Shown here: in pieces, positions 28,139 to 35,860 of the stretch
How the letters are laid out: the number at the start of each line of letters is the position of its first letter
Position numbering within the stretch: the first letter of the stretch is position 1
Assembly: GCF_026162425.1 (NCBI RefSeq)
Contig: NZ_JAOBQJ010000001.1
Span: 806,001-870,000, forward strand
Origin: Flexivirga meconopsidis
GTDB lineage: Bacteria > Actinomycetota > Actinomycetes > Actinomycetales > Dermatophilaceae
Direction: 5' to 3'
Length of the DNA: 64,000 nt
Position numbers and translations under genes: made by a program
The notes under the pieces: model-generated
Database searches by the model: none
Seen by the model: the letters and a program-made list of their open reading frames with translations, nothing else
What the model was told of the DNA's origin: nothing

Positions 28139-28232
28139 TCGATGCATCACCCTTGCACGTGGTGGCCGGTGGGTGGTCAGTCTTTCAGACGGCTGGCCGA
28201 AGTTGGGCGGAGTCGGAGCATGAGGCGCACCT

Positions 28233-28856
28233 TCAGCGGGATGCCGCTCGCAGGATGGCGGCCACTCGCTCGGCGGCCCATCGGCGATACCGATCGGCCG
28301 ACCAGCCGCAGCGCAGCACGAAATGCCCGTATGCCGTGTGGGAGACGACGAACGTCAGCTCATCGGTGACACCGTGGCGCCGAGCAGGCGGGACGTCGCC
28401 GTGCGCGGCGAGCATCCCCGCGAGGTCGTCTCGCTGGCTCGTCAGCAGTTGTTCGCGCAATGCGGCCGCTTCGGGTTCGGTTGCCGCAGCTGATTCCAAA
28501 GCCTGGTAGATCCCGCTCGAGGCGGCGAAGCCGTTGACCACGGGGAGTAACAGTCGCGCGACCACCGAGCTGTTCGACAGGTCGAGTGAACTCAGCTCGA
28601 ACGGCGGTCGGGACGGGTCGCGCTCGTCGCCGATGAAGGAAGACTCGAAGGCTGCCCGCAGCAAATTCGCTTTCGGGCCAAGCGATTTCACCGTCTCGAG
28701 GCTCACCCCGGCTTGCTGAGCTACTTGCGACAAGGTCGTCCCGGCATACCCGTGCAGCGCGAAGAGTTCGGCCGCGGCTTGCACGATGACTGCTCGGGTG
28801 CGTCGAGCGCGGTCGGCGCGAAGCTGTGAGTGATATGCCCGTCTGGCCGGCGGCAT
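28233..28856 (-). CDS. TetR-family regulator (paralogue of the gene at 30158)
   Basis: 207 residues. The helix-turn-helix is AVIVQAAAELFALHGYAGTTLSQVAQQAGVSLETVKSLGPKANLLRAAFES (about 23-73). The C-terminal ligand/dimer domain ends YGHFVLRCGWSADRYRRWAAERVAAIL. The second TetR gene on the other side of the glycosyltransferase shares this unusual ending (GCGWSRERYRRWVAEHI) and a GPKxxLLxAAF sequence after the recognition helix, so the two are paralogues. The gene is divergent from the glycosyltransferase, with a palindrome at 28869-28897 between them that it probably binds. Confidence 0.9.
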   Translation of the reverse strand: MPPARRAYHSQLRADRARRTRAVIVQAAAELFALHGYAGTTLSQVAQQAGVSLETVKSLGPKANLLRAAFESSFIGDERDPSRPPFELSSLDLSNSSVVARLLLPVVNGFAASSGIYQALESAAATEPEAAALREQLLTSQRDDLAGMLAAHGDVPPARRHGVTDELTFVVSHTAYGHFVLRCGWSADRYRRWAAERVAAILRAASR

Positions 28857-28868
28857 CGATACCCTCCA

Positions 28869-28897
28869 AATTGACTACCCTTATAGTGTAGTCAATT
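28869..28897. promoter_or_regulatory. Probable TetR operator in a divergent promoter
   Basis: A perfect inverted repeat with 10-bp arms (AATTGACTAC at 28869-28878 and GTAGTCAATT at 28888-28897) and a 9-bp A/T-rich centre CCTTATAGT. The centre can supply a -10-like TATAGT or TATAAG on either strand. It lies in the 58-bp gap between a TetR gene and a glycosyltransferase gene, so a bound repressor would cover both start regions. Confidence 0.8.
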
Positions 28898-28914
28898 AAC
28901 ACCCGGGAGGTTCG

Positions 28915-30195
28915 ATGAGTTCAGTGCTTGTCTGTGCAGCGCCGTTTCAGGGGCACGTGGCGCCGGCGTTGGCGGCCGCGGAAGGCTTGGTGCAGCGCGG
29001 GCATCGCACCCGTTTGCTGACCGGTAGCCGGTTTCGCGATCAGGTCGAACGTGCCGGCGTGGAATGGGTCCCGCTACCCGCGGAGGTCGACTTCGACGAG
29101 ACTGCGATGGACGAATGGTTCCCGCAGCGTCGGGAGCTGCGCGGACTCGCCCAGGCGAAGTTCGACCTCGAGCACGGCTTTCTGCGGCCGATGACGGCGC
29201 AGGCGAGTGCGATAGACCGCCTCATCGCGGCTGAGCCCACCGACGCCGTTCTGGCCGAGACGATGTTCTTCGGCGTGATCCCACTCGCGCTCAACACCGG
29301 GCCGCGTCCCCGGGTGGTTGCGCTCGGCTGCAACCCGCTCAACCTGCCTGCCGTGGGCGTGCCGCCGGTCGGCACGGGGTGGGCGCCCACCACCGGCGTT
29401 GCCGGCCGAGTCCGCAACGCGGCGGCGCGCTTGGCGATTGAGCGCCTCGTCTTCGGTTCGTTGCAGTCGGCGGCGGCCACGGCAGCCGCCGGCGCAGGCG
29501 CTCGACTGCCGGGGTTCGTCATGGACTGGCTGTCGTGGGTCGACGAGATCGTGCAGCTGACCGTCCCCGGGTTCGAATACCCACGGGAAGGGACGGTGCC
29601 GGTGCGATTCGCCGGGCCGCTCTCGCGCAGCGGCGACGGGGATCACCCGCTGCCGGACTGGTGGAGCGGCCTCGATCCGGACCGGCCAACCGTGCTGGTG
29701 ACACAGGGTTCGGCAGTCCCCGATCCGCACAACCTGATCCTGCCCGTCGTCGAGGCGACGGAGGGGATGGCGCTCAACCTGGTCATCTCGGCGCCGGATT
29801 CCATGGACCTTGGGCGGCTGCCGTCATACGCGCGGCGCAGCCCGTTCCTTCCGTATGACGCTGTGTTTCCTCGGTTGTCGGCGTTCGTCACCAACGGCGG
29901 GTATGGCGGGGTCGGCTTCGCGATCCGGCATGGCGTCCCGGTGCTCTCGGTTGGTGCGTCCGAGGACAAGGGTGAGGTCGCGGCGCGGGTGCGCTGGAGC
30001 GGTCTGGGCATCGGGATTCGGCGAAACCAGATCCCCCGCGCCCGTGCTGAGCGGGCACTGCACCGCCTGCTGTCGCAGCAGGCATATCGCCGATCGGCGG
30101 CCCGCCTGCAGCGGCAGGCAGCCGAAGCGCCCGGGATCGAGTCCGTCGTCGCGGCGGTCAGCGACCGGCGGGGAGCACCGAGTCGATGGTCGTGA
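28915..30195 (+). CDS. GT1-family glycosyltransferase (UGT/MGT type)
   Basis: 426 residues, GT-B fold. The N-terminal acceptor half starts VLVCAAPFQGHVAPALAAAEGLVQRGHRTRLLTG, with His14 of GHV in the position of the usual catalytic histidine. The C-terminal donor half has PTVLVTQGSAVPDPHNLILPV, FLPYDAVFPRLSAFVTNGGYGGVGFAIRHGVPVLSVGASEDKGEVAARV and GLGIGIRRNQ, the nucleotide-sugar binding region. Such enzymes often glycosylate and inactivate macrolides or other small molecules; the substrate is unknown. ATG 28915 follows GGGAGG. It is controlled by the divergent TetR operator and is convergent with a second TetR gene, overlapping it by 38 bp. Confidence 0.88.
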   Translation: MSSVLVCAAPFQGHVAPALAAAEGLVQRGHRTRLLTGSRFRDQVERAGVEWVPLPAEVDFDETAMDEWFPQRRELRGLAQAKFDLEHGFLRPMTAQASAIDRLIAAEPTDAVLAETMFFGVIPLALNTGPRPRVVALGCNPLNLPAVGVPPVGTGWAPTTGVAGRVRNAAARLAIERLVFGSLQSAAATAAAGAGARLPGFVMDWLSWVDEIVQLTVPGFEYPREGTVPVRFAGPLSRSGDGDHPLPDWWSGLDPDRPTVLVTQGSAVPDPHNLILPVVEATEGMALNLVISAPDSMDLGRLPSYARRSPFLPYDAVFPRLSAFVTNGGYGGVGFAIRHGVPVLSVGASEDKGEVAARVRWSGLGIGIRRNQIPRARAERALHRLLSQQAYRRSAARLQRQAAEAPGIESVVAAVSDRRGAPSRWS

Positions 30196-30802
30196 CGATG
30201 TGCTCGGCGACCCACCTTCGGTATCGCTCACGCGACCACCCGCAGCCAATGACGAGGTGTTCATAGCAGTGGTGGGAGAAGGTGTAGATCAGGACGTCCG
30301 CGACGCTGCGCCGCCGCCGTGCCGAGAGTCCCGGGTGCTGGGCGAGCATCTTCAACGTGTCGGACCGGTGCGCGAACTGCAGGTCCTCGAGCAACGACGC
30401 CGCCTCCGAGTCACAGGTTGCGGCGTCCTCGATCGCCCGGAGCACGCCCAGCGACGCGGCCATGCCGTCGATCACCGGTTTGATCACCCGGGCGATCGCC
30501 GCCACATCGGTAGCATCGAAATCCGCCAGTGGGTATGTCGCGAGATCGAGCTCCTGCTCGTCCCCGGCGAACCGCGCCCAGAACGCCGCACCGAGCAGCC
30601 TGATCTTCGGCCCATGCTCCTCGACCACGTCGAGGCACACTCCGGCGAGCCGCGCGATCTCCGTCAGCGTCGTCTGCGAATAGCCCTGCGACTCGAAGAG
30701 TTTGGCAGCCGCTTCATGGATCCGGTTCCGATCGTCGGGGCTGGACACATTGTGCTCGACGCCGGCATCGTCCGGCTGAGGCTGCTTCTTCGCGCTGACC
30801 AT
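30158..30802 (-). CDS. TetR-family regulator (paralogue of the gene at 28233)
   Basis: 214 residues. The helix-turn-helix is IHEAAAKLFESQGYSQTTLTEIARLAGVCLDVVEEHGPKIRLLGAAFWARF (about 28-78). The C-terminal domain ends FSHHCYEHLVIGCGWSRERYRRWVAEHIVTTIDSVLP, strongly like the other TetR protein across the glycosyltransferase gene. The N-terminal 25 residues are extra and polar. Its 3' end overlaps the convergent glycosyltransferase by 38 bp. The upstream region (30803-31007, 205 bp) carries no gene and no strong palindrome, only a TTTGATCAGAC near the start codon. Target unknown. Confidence 0.88.
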   Translation of the reverse strand: MVSAKKQPQPDDAGVEHNVSSPDDRNRIHEAAAKLFESQGYSQTTLTEIARLAGVCLDVVEEHGPKIRLLGAAFWARFAGDEQELDLATYPLADFDATDVAAIARVIKPVIDGMAASLGVLRAIEDAATCDSEAASLLEDLQFAHRSDTLKMLAQHPGLSARRRRSVADVLIYTFSHHCYEHLVIGCGWSRERYRRWVAEHIVTTIDSVLPAGR

Positions 30803-31007
30803 TTGATCAGACTAGGACCAGCAAGTTTTGGGTGAGGCTGGTGGGTATTTCACCAAATCCGCGGACGTGCGCTTGTGTGCATCGTGCACGAGAGTCCTGC
30901 ACCGGCCCTGCGCGAGGTTCCATACTGCGGTCCGCGACGTCGTCCTGATGTCCGTGACGCCCGAGCCACTCAAGTGAGACAGAAGTCGGAAGCTATTGAC
31001 CGGGAGT

Positions 31008-31643
31008 CTATGCCTCGGTGTGGTTGGAGCCCACCGCCGGGATTGGCGCTGAGTGTTCGTCGCGCAGACCGTACATGGTCGCTCGCACGAGCCGGTCGCT
31101 GAGCAGATCCAGATCAGTGGGGCCGTTGCCGCGTACGAGGTTGAGGTGTGCCAGCTCGGCAAGTCCGTGTACCGCCGACCACACCAGGAAGTCCGCGCCC
31201 GGTCTGGACTGCCGGGGAAGGGTGCCGCTTTCCACGAGACGATCGAGTTCGTCGTCCAACACCTGGTGCGGATGCGGATCGACCGTGCCGGTTTGCCGCT
31301 GCCGGGCCGGGCTGAAGGCCAGTTGCGCGGCCGCTGGCTCGTCGCACGCCCACCGTACGTAGCAGCGAGCGTAGGCACACAACCGAGCGAGGACATCACC
31401 ACCACCGGCGGACTCGGTGGCCTCCCGCAAGGCTTCGCCCAGTCGATTCAGCGCGCGGATCGAGAGTGCGGTGAGCAGATCATCGCGTGATGCGAAGTGG
31501 TAGTAGGCCGCACTGGCGCTGACCCCGACACGCGCCGACGCCTCGCGCACCGACCAGCCGTCCACGCCGCGCTCGGCGACCAGATTGCCCGCTGTTTCCA
31601 ACAGTGCCTCACGCAGGTCCCCGTGATGGTACGAACTCGACAT
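31008..31643 (-). CDS. TetR-family regulator divergent from an MBL hydrolase gene
   Basis: 211 residues. The DNA-binding domain is SYHHGDLREALLETAGNLVAERGVDGWSVREASARVGVSASAAYYHFASRDDLLTALS, a common TetR type with the YHHGDLR opening and AAYYHFASRDDL. The C-terminal domain has VLARLCAYARCYVRWACDEPAAAQLAFSP and ALVWSAVHGLAELAHLNL-like features of the TetR_C_33/WHG-type ligand domain. It is divergent from the MBL-fold hydrolase gene, with two palindromes in the 78-bp gap, and is the likely repressor of that operon. It is not closely similar to the two paralogous TetR proteins upstream. Confidence 0.9.
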   Translation of the reverse strand: MSSSYHHGDLREALLETAGNLVAERGVDGWSVREASARVGVSASAAYYHFASRDDLLTALSIRALNRLGEALREATESAGGGDVLARLCAYARCYVRWACDEPAAAQLAFSPARQRQTGTVDPHPHQVLDDELDRLVESGTLPRQSRPGADFLVWSAVHGLAELAHLNLVRGNGPTDLDLLSDRLVRATMYGLRDEHSAPIPAVGSNHTEA

Positions 31644-31657
31644 ACTTGCAACTTAAC

Positions 31658-31710
31658 ACTGATCAGTTTGCCTGTTACGGTGAACCTACGCATCTGAACA
31701 ACGATCAGAT
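31658..31710. promoter_or_regulatory. Two palindromes in a TetR/MBL divergent promoter
   Basis: ACTGATCAGT (31658-31667) is a perfect 10-bp palindrome. ATCTGA (31692-31697) and TCAGAT (31705-31710) form a second inverted repeat with a 7-bp spacer. Both share the TGATCAG/ATCAGAT word and lie between the TetR start (31643) and the hydrolase start (31722), so they are good operator candidates. Confidence 0.65.
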
Positions 31711-31721
31711 AGGGATACCTG

Positions 31722-32675
31722 ATGGGGCACCGCGAACGGACCGAAGTAGCTGATCAACACCAAGCGGCGATGTCCGCAGACGCGCCGCCCGACGTCTCGA
31801 TGAGTCCCGCGCCGATCGTGCAAGGCGAGCCGGCGCCCGTGGCCGACGGTGTGTTTGTCATCCCGGATCGGCGAGTCGAGCTCGTGCCGAATGTGGGCAT
31901 CGTGGTCGGCGACACGTCGGTGCTGGTGATTGACACCGGCATGGGTCCACGCAACGGCTCGTACGTGCTGGAGCGCGCGCGGGCGCTTGCCCCTGGGCGG
32001 AAGATGTTCCTCACCGTCACCCACTTCCACCCCGAGCACGGGTTCGGCGCGCAGGCGTTTCGCGATGAGGCGACCATTGTCTTCAACCGTGGACAACGCA
32101 CCGATCTGCGGCGCAAAGGACCGGGCTACCTCCAGATGTTCCGCGGGCTGAGCGCCTCCACTGCCGAGTACCTGGCCGGCGTCGAATTGGTCGACCCGGA
32201 CATCACCTACGAAGGGGAACTGGAGCTCGACCTCGGCGCCCGCACCGCGCTGCTGCGCTCGGTCGGTCCTGCACACACCGGCTCGGACCAAGTGGTACTC
32301 GTCGATGACAGAGTGCTCTTTGGCGGGGACCTGCTTGAGACGGACATCTTCCCGATCACTCCGTACTTCCCGCCGTATGACACTGACACGGACGGGGACG
32401 GATGGATAAGACTCTTGCACGAGCTGATCTCGTGGCAGCCGGAAGTCGTTGTCCCCGGGCACGGAGAGGTAAGCGACATCAACCTGTTGCACCGCGTTGC
32501 CGAGTACCTGTCGTGGGTACGCGACGAAGCCCGTCGGATCCGCCGAACCGGGGTGTCCGCCGACACCGCGGTTGCCACGATTGACGCAACGGCGCGCCAG
32601 CGTTGGCCGCGATGGGAGCGACCCGAATGGATCGCGCATACGGCCCGCGCATTTTACGACCGGGCCGAGTCATGA
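31722..32675 (+). CDS. MBL-fold metallo-hydrolase
   Basis: 317 residues of metallo-beta-lactamase fold. The metal motif HFHPEH (H101, H103, H106) has Glu at the position usually held by Asp. Other metal-ligand regions are SVGPAHTGSDQVVLVDDRVLFGGDLLETD (His and Asp) and EVVVPGHGEVSD. The family includes lactonases, glyoxalase II-like and arylsulfatase-like hydrolases; the substrate here is not clear. ATG 31722 follows AGGGA. Its stop overlaps the carboxymuconolactone decarboxylase-like gene by ATGA. The divergent TetR gene and palindromes suggest an inducible response to a small molecule. Confidence 0.88.
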   Translation: MGHRERTEVADQHQAAMSADAPPDVSMSPAPIVQGEPAPVADGVFVIPDRRVELVPNVGIVVGDTSVLVIDTGMGPRNGSYVLERARALAPGRKMFLTVTHFHPEHGFGAQAFRDEATIVFNRGQRTDLRRKGPGYLQMFRGLSASTAEYLAGVELVDPDITYEGELELDLGARTALLRSVGPAHTGSDQVVLVDDRVLFGGDLLETDIFPITPYFPPYDTDTDGDGWIRLLHELISWQPEVVVPGHGEVSDINLLHRVAEYLSWVRDEARRIRRTGVSADTAVATIDATARQRWPRWERPEWIAHTARAFYDRAES

Positions 32676-33121
32676 AAGGCACGGAGGCAGCCGCGGTCGA
32701 GTCAGCGGCGGTACGTTCTCGAGGGATTGGCGTGTACGCCGCGATCCTTGGGGCCCCTGAAGACAACGTGCCGGAGCAGCTGGCCGCTCGCGTCGGGACG
32801 ATGTTTGCCGACGCGGCGATTGCCGCCGCCGGCGGCGGCTCATGGTCGAACCCCGCCCTGACCGACCGGGACCGCAGCATTGCAATCATCACGGCACTGA
32901 CCGCCCAAGGTGTCACCGACGAACGCCTTCGCACGCACCTCACACTGGCGCGCCGACACGGTGTCAATGACGCTGCGCCGTCCGCCCTGATGGTCTTGCT
33001 GGCAAGCTACCTGGGATTCCCATCCGCGTCGCAAGCCATGGAGACCGTCACGACCACCCGCAGCAGCGCCGGCGGAAAGCCGCCGGCTCACGCCTCAGGA
33101 TCGACGTCCCCGACGTCATGA
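32672..33121 (+). CDS. Carboxymuconolactone decarboxylase (CMD/AhpD-like) family protein
   Basis: 149 residues. The core RVGTMFADAAIAAAGGGSWSNPALTDRDRSIAIITALTAQGVTDERLRTHLTLARRHGVN is CMD-family; it has no CxxC pair, so it is CMD-like rather than the AhpD peroxidase type. The C-terminal about 25 residues are Ser/Thr/Pro-rich. ATG 32672 overlaps the MBL gene stop (ATGA), so both are co-translated. The pair could open and then decarboxylate a lactone (inference from family names). A perfect 8-bp stem with loop AAAG lies inside its last codons (33068-33087). tRNA-Lys follows 10 bp downstream on the other strand. Confidence 0.82.
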   Translation: MKGTEAAAVESAAVRSRGIGVYAAILGAPEDNVPEQLAARVGTMFADAAIAAAGGGSWSNPALTDRDRSIAIITALTAQGVTDERLRTHLTLARRHGVNDAAPSALMVLLASYLGFPSASQAMETVTTTRSSAGGKPPAHASGSTSPTS

Positions 33122-33131
33122 CCAAAACAAT

Positions 33132-33207
33132 TGGTGGGCCCTGTGGGGCTCGAACCCACAACCTACGGATTAAAAGTCCGCAGCTCTACCAATTGAGCTA
33201 AAGGCCC
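33132..33207 (-). tRNA. tRNA-Lys (anticodon TTT)
   Basis: 76 nt on the minus strand including an encoded CCA. It folds as a full cloverleaf: acceptor GGGCCTT pairs with AGGGCCC (one G-U), a D-arm AGCTCAATTGGTAGAGC, an anticodon loop CTTTTAA with anticodon TTT, and a T-arm GTGGGTTCGAGCCCCAC. The discriminator is A. It bounds the TetR/MBL/CMD cassette on its right side; I see no integrase or direct repeat of its 3' end in the window. Confidence 0.97.
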
Positions 33208-33388
33208 CTGCGTTGCGGTGGCCCAGCGTAGTCGGCGCCCGCGTGCCCGTCACATCCGCCCGACCGCCCGCCCGGGCCGTCACGTAGCCTGCGCCGTACG
33301 TGCAGGGGGCTGCCACCGTCCGTCCAGTTTGACCGATGACCATTCGAGTCCAGGTGGCGTGTTCGTAAGTCGGGGGAGTGGGTGAGCC

Positions 33389-34588
33389 ATGGGCCCAAAC
33401 GGTCTGGGCACGATGATCGCGTTGTGGCTGCTGACGGCTGGTGTCGTCGGCGTGACGGTGTGGTTCTGGCAGTTCATCGGTGAGCGCAGCATCCGGGGCA
33501 TCGCCGCCCGGCTGGCCACCCAGGTCGCGGTCATCGTATGTGCTCTGGCCGCTGCGACCGCCACGCTCAATCACGAGTACGACTGGTATGTCGGGTGGGG
33601 TGAGGTGCGCGACGCGGCGCTCGGGGTGCAACCGTCGGCTGCCAAGGGCGAGACAAAGGTCGCCGGCGCGAAACCGCAACCGCGGGTCGACCCGAAAATG
33701 CAGCAACAACAGGATGATTCGGCGGTAGCGAAGTTCCGGGCAACGCGGGTCGCGACGGAGCGCAGCCTCAAGCTGATCCCCAGTCCGGGACCGACAGGTC
33801 AGTATGTGCGGGTCACCGTGCCGGGTCTGACCGGCCTGCCGAAGGGCAGGCGTCTCGGGCGGGTCATCGTGTGGCTGCCTGCGTCATACACCGATCCGAA
33901 GCAGCAGGATCGCCTCTACCCGGTCATCGAAGGCTTCCACGGCGCACCCGGCGGCCCGCTGGACTGGAAGCTGGTCGACCACGTCGAGGGAGTGATGGCC
34001 AAGGCGATCGCCGACAAGAAGGTCGGCGAGCCGATCCTCGTCTTCCCCGACTACATGCCCGGCGCGGTCGACACCGAATGCCTCAACGGCGGTGCCGTGC
34101 AGATGGAGACCTGGCTGACCCAGACCGTGCCGCAATGGATCAGCGCACACTTCCGGGTGCGCACGAGTTCGGACTCCTGGGCAACCATGGGCTACAGCGC
34201 CGGCGGCTGGTGCTCGGCGATGGCCGCGCTGCTCCACCCGGACCGGTATGCCGCGAGCATCGTCATCGGCGGCTACTTCACCCCGGAGCTGACCAACTGG
34301 AACCCGTTCGGCAAGGCCGGCCCGCCGGCACGCTACGACCTGCTGCAGCTCGCGGCGGACCGCCCGCCGCGGACCAGCCTGTGGCTGCAGGTGGCCGACG
34401 CCGACCCCACCTCCGGCAAGGTATCCGCGCAGCTGGCCAGGGTCGCGCGCCCGCCGTTGTCGGTGACCACCTTCAGCCAGCCCGGGGTCGGGCACCGCAT
34501 CTCGGTCTTCATGGCCGCGCTGCCGGTCGGCCTGGGTTGGTTGGGCAAGACCCTCCCGGCCTTCGCCCCGGCGCGAGCCGCCTCCTGA
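33389..34588 (+). CDS. Membrane-anchored alpha/beta-hydrolase-fold esterase, copy 1
   Basis: 399 residues. Two N-terminal hydrophobic helices (about 8-28 and 42-60) are followed by WYVGWGEVRDAALG, a polar linker rich in Lys and Gln, and an esterase-D/antigen-85-like domain. The nucleophile elbow is GYSAGGW with S270. Other conserved pieces are VIVWLPASYTDPKQQDRLYPVIEGFHGAPGGPLDW, VFPDYMPGAVDTEC and WNPFGK. The catalytic domain is probably extracellular. Two ectodomain cysteines (DTEC and GGWC) are kept in the next gene and could form a disulfide near the active site. A tandem paralogue begins 84 bp downstream. Substrate unknown. Confidence 0.85.
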   Translation: MGPNGLGTMIALWLLTAGVVGVTVWFWQFIGERSIRGIAARLATQVAVIVCALAAATATLNHEYDWYVGWGEVRDAALGVQPSAAKGETKVAGAKPQPRVDPKMQQQQDDSAVAKFRATRVATERSLKLIPSPGPTGQYVRVTVPGLTGLPKGRRLGRVIVWLPASYTDPKQQDRLYPVIEGFHGAPGGPLDWKLVDHVEGVMAKAIADKKVGEPILVFPDYMPGAVDTECLNGGAVQMETWLTQTVPQWISAHFRVRTSSDSWATMGYSAGGWCSAMAALLHPDRYAASIVIGGYFTPELTNWNPFGKAGPPARYDLLQLAADRPPRTSLWLQVADADPTSGKVSAQLARVARPPLSVTTFSQPGVGHRISVFMAALPVGLGWLGKTLPAFAPARAAS

Positions 34589-34671
34589 AGCATTCAGGAT
34601 TGCCGGGCATGATGTGTCCGCTGGGCGCATCGGGGCGCCCGCGGTGCTGACGGAATCGGGGGATTGTCGTC

Positions 34672-35853
34672 GTGGAACCCAATGGCACCGGCACGGTGCT
34701 GCTTTGCTGGCTGCTGGCGGTCGCTGCCTTCGCCGGTGGCGTGATCTGGTGGCCGAGATTTTCCGGGCGCACCGTGCTCGCCGTCACCGGTCGAGTTGGA
34801 ATGCAAGCGTTGACAACGTTTTTGGTCGTCCTCGCGGTCGGTGCGACGCTCAATCAACAGAACGGCTGGTATGCCGACTGGGGTGACTTGCGCAATGACC
34901 TGCTCGGCCAGGCGAAACCACACGGTGTCGAGGCAACTCATGGCGCGAGCCTCCCGCTGCTCGGTGCGAACCGGTCGGCGGACGCCGCCGACGCGCAGGC
35001 CCGGACGTCGTATGCCGCGAGTCGCGAGCGCACCGAGGGGACCATGCGGTTGCGCGCGCACCCGCGCGGCGGCGGGCAGTACGTCACGGTGCGCGTCCCG
35101 GGCCCGACCGGGCGCCCCACGCGACTGGTGCTGTGGTTGCCTGCGGCATACACCGATCCGGCGCAGTCACACCGCACCTTCCCGGTGATCGAGGCCTTCC
35201 ACGGCGTGCCGGGCGGCCCCGGAGACATGCGTCGACCGATCGGCATCGGTCAGGTCATCGGCAAGTTGGTCCGCGAGGGGCGTATGACGCCGACGATCGT
35301 CGTGGCACCGGACTACACGCCGGGCGCCCTCGACACCGAGTGCGTCGACGGCCCGGGCATGCCGATGAACACCTGGCTGAGCAAGGATGTGCCGCAATGG
35401 GTGATCCGCAATCTGCGGGTCAGGCCGGATCCGGCGTCGTGGACCACGCTCGGTTACAGCGCCGGCGGCTGGTGCGCCGCGGTGACCGCCATGAACCACC
35501 CCGACCGCTTCGGTTCGATGATCGTGCTCGGTGGCTATTTCAAGCCGATCTTCAACTCCTGGAACCCATTCGGCAAGTCGCTGCCGGCTCGGTACGACCT
35601 GCTGCGGATGGAGCGCGATGCGCCGCCGAGGGTGTCGGCATGGGTGCTGGTTGCCCTGCAGGACCCGGTCTCCGGGAGAGTGAGCGAGCGTTTCGCGCGC
35701 GATGCGCGGCCGCCGATGTCGGTGACCTCGATGACCTGGCGGCGCGTCGGTCACCGGATGAGTGTGTGGGTCTCCGCCATACCCGACGCGCTGCGGTGGC
35801 TGTGCCGAACGCACGGCGCGTACGCCCCGGAGGGCGCCCGCCTGCGATCATGA
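34672..35853 (+). CDS. Membrane-anchored alpha/beta-hydrolase-fold esterase, copy 2
   Basis: 393 residues, paralogue of the preceding gene with the same plan. The N-terminal helices are about 7-25 and 43-60, followed by NQQNGWYADWGDLRNDLLG and then the hydrolase domain. The nucleophile is S263 in GYSAGGW. Matching blocks are LVLWLPAAYTDPAQSHRTFPVIEAFHGVPGGPGDM, VAPDYTPGALDTECVDGPG, VPQWVIRNLRVRPD and FNSWNPFGKSLPARYDLL. It starts at GTG 34672; the helicase gene follows after 7 bp. The linker after the helices is shorter and differs from copy 1, so the duplication is not recent. An ATA isoleucine codon occurs in GCCATAC near its end. Confidence 0.85.
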   Translation: MEPNGTGTVLLCWLLAVAAFAGGVIWWPRFSGRTVLAVTGRVGMQALTTFLVVLAVGATLNQQNGWYADWGDLRNDLLGQAKPHGVEATHGASLPLLGANRSADAADAQARTSYAASRERTEGTMRLRAHPRGGGQYVTVRVPGPTGRPTRLVLWLPAAYTDPAQSHRTFPVIEAFHGVPGGPGDMRRPIGIGQVIGKLVREGRMTPTIVVAPDYTPGALDTECVDGPGMPMNTWLSKDVPQWVIRNLRVRPDPASWTTLGYSAGGWCAAVTAMNHPDRFGSMIVLGGYFKPIFNSWNPFGKSLPARYDLLRMERDAPPRVSAWVLVALQDPVSGRVSERFARDARPPMSVTSMTWRRVGHRMSVWVSAIPDALRWLCRTHGAYAPEGARLRS

Positions 35854-35860
35854 GCGGGCG

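Noticed and set aside
30803-31007. A small gene in the 205-bp gap between two TetR genes
   Set aside because: No frame there has a ribosome-binding site or protein-like composition.
28233-33207. A classical genomic island or integrative element at tRNA-Lys
   Set aside because: No integrase, no direct repeat of the tRNA 3' end and no mobility genes were seen, so only a cautious acquired-cassette idea is kept.
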